Positions 61,377-64,000 of a stretch of DNA of 64,000 nucleotides are shown piece by piece. Source of the DNA: Tenacibaculum caenipelagi. GTDB taxonomy: Bacteria; Bacteroidota; Bacteroidia; Flavobacteriales; Flavobacteriaceae. Below the pieces are notes generated by a model. That model was given only the letters and a program-made list of their open reading frames with translations. It was not told the origin of the DNA and made no database searches. Where the stretch lies: positions 1-64,000 of the forward strand of contig NZ_SNYH01000002.1 of NCBI RefSeq assembly GCF_004363005.1, given 5' to 3'. Position numbers and translations under genes: made by a program. How positions within the stretch are numbered: the stretch's first letter is position 1; each line of letters begins with the position of its first letter.

Positions 61377-61853
61377 ATGAAACTCTCAGAAATTAAACAA
61401 CATTTAAGTACATTAAAAACCATCGCTTTTCAATTACCTGATGGAAGTTTAGTCCCTAATCACTTTCACGTAACCGAAGTAGGAAAAATCACCAAAAACT
61501 TTATTGACTGCGGAGGCACTATTAGAGACGAAGAAGTCGTAAATTTTCAATTATGGGATGCCGATGATTATGACCATCGATTACACCCTGAAAAGTTAAT
61601 CCACATCATAGAACTATCAGAAAAAGTGTTACACATTTCTCCTGATTTAAGAATCGAAGTGGAATACCAAGGAAGCACCATTGGTAAATACGGATTGGAT
61701 TTTGACGGAACAAACTTCCTATTAACCACCAAACAAACCGATTGCTTAGCAAAAAGTAGTTGCGGAATTCCATCAGAAAAACCTAGAGTGCGATTATCAG
61801 ATTTACAAAAACAAACGGAAGCTTGTTGTACACCTAACTCAGGATGCTGCTAA
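61377..61853 (+). CDS. DUF6428 family protein
   Basis: A 158-residue soluble protein. It matches a family (DUF6428) found in arsenic clusters of Bacteroidota: VPNHFHVTEVGKITKNFIDC, then LWDADDYDHRLHPEKL. Cysteine pairs near the C-terminus (CLAKSSCG, EACCTPNSGCC) suggest metal or arsenic binding; the role is unknown. The start at 61377 follows operator 2; the longer frame runs through that operator from a TTG and is discarded. The stop is one base before the next ATG. Confidence 0.82.
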   Translation: MKLSEIKQHLSTLKTIAFQLPDGSLVPNHFHVTEVGKITKNFIDCGGTIRDEEVVNFQLWDADDYDHRLHPEKLIHIIELSEKVLHISPDLRIEVEYQGSTIGKYGLDFDGTNFLLTTKQTDCLAKSSCGIPSEKPRVRLSDLQKQTEACCTPNSGCC

Positions 61854-61854
61854 T

Positions 61855-62481
61855 ATGAAGACACTTACCTCATTACTATTTTCTGAAATACAGCAAACTC
61901 TTTCGAATTTACCAACTGTTTCAGAAGAGCGAAAAGAAATTTTACAGCCTCTTATCAATTACATTCAAGAAAAACTCAATAATAAGGAAGTAATAAATCT
62001 GAATTTTATTTGTACACATAATTCAAGACGAAGTCATTTATCACAAGTATGGGCACAAACCATGGCACATCATTATAAAGTTTTGAATGTACATAGTTTT
62101 TCTGGAGGAACTGAAGCTACTGCCATGAATTCAACAGTGGTAAAAACATTAGTTGATAACGGATTTCAAATTCAACAATTATCTAATGGAACTAATCCTA
62201 TTTACGCGGTAAAGTATGCTGATAATATACCCCCTATTATAGGTTTTTCTAAAAAGTATGATGATGGTTTTAATCCAACATCAAGATTTTTCGCTATCAT
62301 GACTTGTTCACAAGCTGATGAAGGATGTCCTTTTATTGCTGGTGCTGATAAAAGAGTACCCGTTACTTATGAAGACCCAAAATTATATGACGGAACATCT
62401 TTAGAAAAAGAAAAATACTTAGAGCGCAGTTTAGAAATAGCTTCAGAAATGCAATATGTATTTTCCTCAATAAAACATTAA
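61855..62481 (+). CDS. Arsenate-reductase-like low-molecular-weight phosphatase
   Basis: A 208-residue protein with a low-molecular-weight protein tyrosine phosphatase domain. The active-site loop is CTHNSRRS (C-x5-R), and a second pair CSQADEGC (cysteines seven apart) matches the Cys82-Cys89 relay of thioredoxin-coupled ArsC. This points to arsenate-to-arsenite reduction. It is longer than standard ArsC (about 130-140) by a 45-residue N-terminal helix region and an insertion. It is the last gene of the arsR unit. No arsenite exporter follows: rsmG lies convergently, sharing four bases at the stops. Confidence 0.85.
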   Translation: MKTLTSLLFSEIQQTLSNLPTVSEERKEILQPLINYIQEKLNNKEVINLNFICTHNSRRSHLSQVWAQTMAHHYKVLNVHSFSGGTEATAMNSTVVKTLVDNGFQIQQLSNGTNPIYAVKYADNIPPIIGFSKKYDDGFNPTSRFFAIMTCSQADEGCPFIAGADKRVPVTYEDPKLYDGTSLEKEKYLERSLEIASEMQYVFSSIKH

Positions 62482-63107
62482 CCTTTATATTTTATAGGTA
62501 AATGCACCACTTTTTTTGTTTCGAAGAAATCTTCTTCAAAAAAGTTAGGTAAATCATAAATGGTGGCTTTAGGGAAATTCGCAAGTTCTTCCGTAAGGTC
62601 GCCTCCTTTTAAATATAAAATTCCGTTTTTAAGTGCATGGTTTTGTTTCTTCTGCACTTTATCCTTTACCCAACGGTGAAATGTTTCCATCTGCGCTACA
62701 GCTCTACTTACAATAAAATCGTAAGTCTCATCTACTTCTTCAACGCGTCCGTGAGTCGTTTTCACATTTTGTAACCCTAAGCCCTCAACCACTTCATTTA
62801 CCACTTTAATTTTTTTTCCGATAGAATCTACCAAGTGAAATTGAGTTTCAGGAAATAAGATTGCCAAAGGAATTCCTGGAAAACCTCCTCCAGTACCTAC
62901 ATCCATTACTTTTGCTCCAGGTTGAAACTCCATCACCTTAGCAATTCCTAGCGAATGTAAAACATGACGTAAATACAACTCATCAATATCTTTACGAGAA
63001 ACAACATTAATTTTCAAGTTCCAATCTTGGTATAATTCTTGCAACTTAGATAATTGTTCTAACTGCGTTTCTGATAAATTGTCAAAGTATTTTTTTATAA
63101 GTTCCAT
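62478..63107 (-). CDS. rsmG: 16S rRNA m7G527 methyltransferase RsmG
   Basis: A 209-residue SAM-dependent methyltransferase that modifies G527 of 16S rRNA. The SAM loop VMDVGTGGGFPGIPLAILFP and the helix VVSRKDIDELYLRHVLHSL are family signatures; SRAVAQMETFHRW is a further conserved motif. It is monocistronic with its own -7 element. Its stop shares TTAA with the stop of the convergent phosphatase gene. Confidence 0.96.
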   Translation of the reverse strand: MELIKKYFDNLSETQLEQLSKLQELYQDWNLKINVVSRKDIDELYLRHVLHSLGIAKVMEFQPGAKVMDVGTGGGFPGIPLAILFPETQFHLVDSIGKKIKVVNEVVEGLGLQNVKTTHGRVEEVDETYDFIVSRAVAQMETFHRWVKDKVQKKQNHALKNGILYLKGGDLTEELANFPKATIYDLPNFFEEDFFETKKVVHLPIKYKG

Positions 63108-63126
63108 GAAGTGATTTTTTCCTTTG

Positions 63127-63134
63127 CAAAAATA
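63127..63134 (-). promoter_or_regulatory. -7 element of rsmG
   Basis: Minus-strand TATTTTTG fits TAnnTTTG and ends 19 bases before the rsmG ATG. Confidence 0.65.
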
Positions 63135-63225
63135 AAAAACTAATTGGTATTGTTAATTTTTATGCAAAAGATATTAATCTAGTTAAAAAGTTAGGCTTTA
63201 GCAATAACCATGAAGCAAAAACGTT

Positions 63226-63233
63226 TATTTTTG
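63226..63233 (+). promoter_or_regulatory. -7 element of the desaturase gene
   Basis: TATTTTTG fits TAnnTTTG, 19 bases before the ATG at 63253. Confidence 0.65.
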
Positions 63234-63252
63234 CGACACAAACAAACAACAA

Positions 63253-64000
63253 ATGAAGACAGTAAACTTCTCAAGGATAGATAAAACTAAGTTTTTTAGA
63301 ACTCTAAATAAAAGAGTTAATACCTACTTTAAAGAAAACAATATTAAACGTACAGGTAACTGGAAATTATATTCCAAAGCTATAATTATGTTAGCTACTT
63401 TTATTATTCCATTCATATTAATTTTAACGATAGATATGTCGCAATGGATAAAATTAGCCCTAACTGTTTTAATGGGAATTGGAATGGCAGGAGTAGGAAT
63501 GAATGTAATGCACGATGCTAACCACGAATCTTTTTCAAGTAAAAAATGGGTAAATAAACTTTTTGGAAGTAGTATTTATATTTTAGCAGGTAACGTATAT
63601 AACTGGAAAGTACAACACAATGTATTACACCATACCTATACAAACATTCAAGATCATGATGAAGACATGGATGCTGGTAGAATTATTCGCTTTTCTAAAC
63701 ACTCACAATGGTTATGGATTCACAGGTTCCAAAAATATTACTCAATCTTTTTATACGGATTGTTAACTATTAACTGGGCAATTACCACCGATTTTAAACA
63801 AATGCATAGTTATTTAAAGCGTAAACTATCATATGGTGAATTTCCAAATCCAGCTAAAGAATGGACCAAATTAGTAGTTTCTAAAGTTATTTATTATGTA
63901 CTTTGGATTGTATTACCAATCGCAGTTATGAATGTTGCTTGGTGGAAGGTATTAATTGGATTTTTTGTAATGCACTACACTGCTGGTATTATTTTAAGTG
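63253..64000 (+). CDS. Fatty-acid desaturase (3' end outside the window)
   Basis: The first 249 residues of a membrane diiron desaturase. Two histidine boxes are visible: HDANHES (about residues 87-93) and HNVLHHTYTN (about 119-128). Helices flank them at about 45-65, 70-85, 165-185 and 220-245. The third histidine box is expected beyond the window. The family introduces double bonds into acyl chains of lipids, using O2, as in adaptation to low temperature. The substrate position cannot be read from this part. Confidence 0.9.
   Translation, partial: MKTVNFSRIDKTKFFRTLNKRVNTYFKENNIKRTGNWKLYSKAIIMLATFIIPFILILTIDMSQWIKLALTVLMGIGMAGVGMNVMHDANHESFSSKKWVNKLFGSSIYILAGNVYNWKVQHNVLHHTYTNIQDHDEDMDAGRIIRFSKHSQWLWIHRFQKYYSIFLYGLLTINWAITTDFKQMHSYLKRKLSYGEFPNPAKEWTKLVVSKVIYYVLWIVLPIAVMNVAWWKVLIGFFVMHYTAGIILS

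Overview
The window is a stretch of chromosome from a low-GC marine-type Flavobacteriaceae (phylum Bacteroidota). A Tenacibaculum/Polaribacter-like genus is my guess. The lineage call rests on the TAnnTTTG -7 promoter elements in front of many genes, on a type IX secretion system (T9SS) plug protein and a T9SS-sorted adhesin, on an alternative complex III/cytochrome aa3 cluster, on a TonB-dependent receptor with a carboxypeptidase-like N-terminal domain, and on DUF2480/DUF3078 genes behind sufE. I see no rRNA, tRNA, insertion sequence, prophage or CRISPR array. Most of the window is core chromosome.

Layout. 1-3.5 kb: an RHS/YD-repeat secreted protein, with the first codons of a following gene at the edge. 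3.6-15.0 kb: one long minus-strand respiratory operon, actABCDEF-coxB-coxA, closed by a clear terminator. 15.2-18.6 kb: a SPOR-domain protein, a large PurF-type amidotransferase and a PfkB-family kinase. 18.8-22.0 kb: sufE, a MIP18/DUF59 Fe-S gene, DUF2480 and two DUF3078 genes in one plus-strand unit. 22.1-23.2 kb: a CNNM/CBS membrane protein. 23.3-27.6 kb: a TonB-dependent receptor with two secreted TonB-C-domain paralogs. 27.9-31.9 kb: hflX, a uracil-DNA-glycosylase-family gene, a possible 34-codon gene with its own terminator, a 120-residue unknown and a DEAD-box helicase. 32.0-39.8 kb: a 1983-residue adhesin (four leucine-rich-repeat blocks, twelve tandem Ig-like repeats, T9SS sorting tail) preceded by a TPR-HTH regulator. 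40.0-40.6 kb: a conserved-looking hypothetical gene and an overlooked 42-residue zinc-ribbon gene meeting it stop to stop. 40.7-46.8 kb: the complete nqrABCDEF sodium pump operon. 46.9-49.7 kb: T9SS plug protein, apaG and a DUF3667 protein. 49.7-54.1 kb: an NRDE-family hydrolase and three cell-envelope unknowns, two of them paralogs. 54.3-59.6 kb: pruA, glutaminase, a small membrane protein, a YceI-family protein and a chromate transporter. 59.7-64 kb: an RhlE-type helicase, a small arsenic-type operon (arsR, DUF6428, arsenate-reductase-like phosphatase) with two matching operators and no efflux pump, rsmG, and the start of a fatty-acid desaturase.

How the genes work together. Nqr feeds electrons from NADH to quinone while pumping sodium. 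ACIII oxidises the quinol and hands electrons through c-type hemes to the aa3 oxidase encoded in the same operon. pruA and glutaminase both lead to glutamate. The adhesin depends on the T9SS, of which the plug protein is a part, for export.

The most useful new observations are a 42-residue zinc-ribbon gene, a possible 34-residue gene followed by an orphan terminator, two copies of an ArsR operator controlling a pump-less ars unit, a histidine-rich insertion in ActF, and several start codons fixed by promoter position. No single locus looks like a fully new multi-gene system. The paralogous envelope operon at 49.7-53.4 kb and the adhesin/regulator pair are the least explained.
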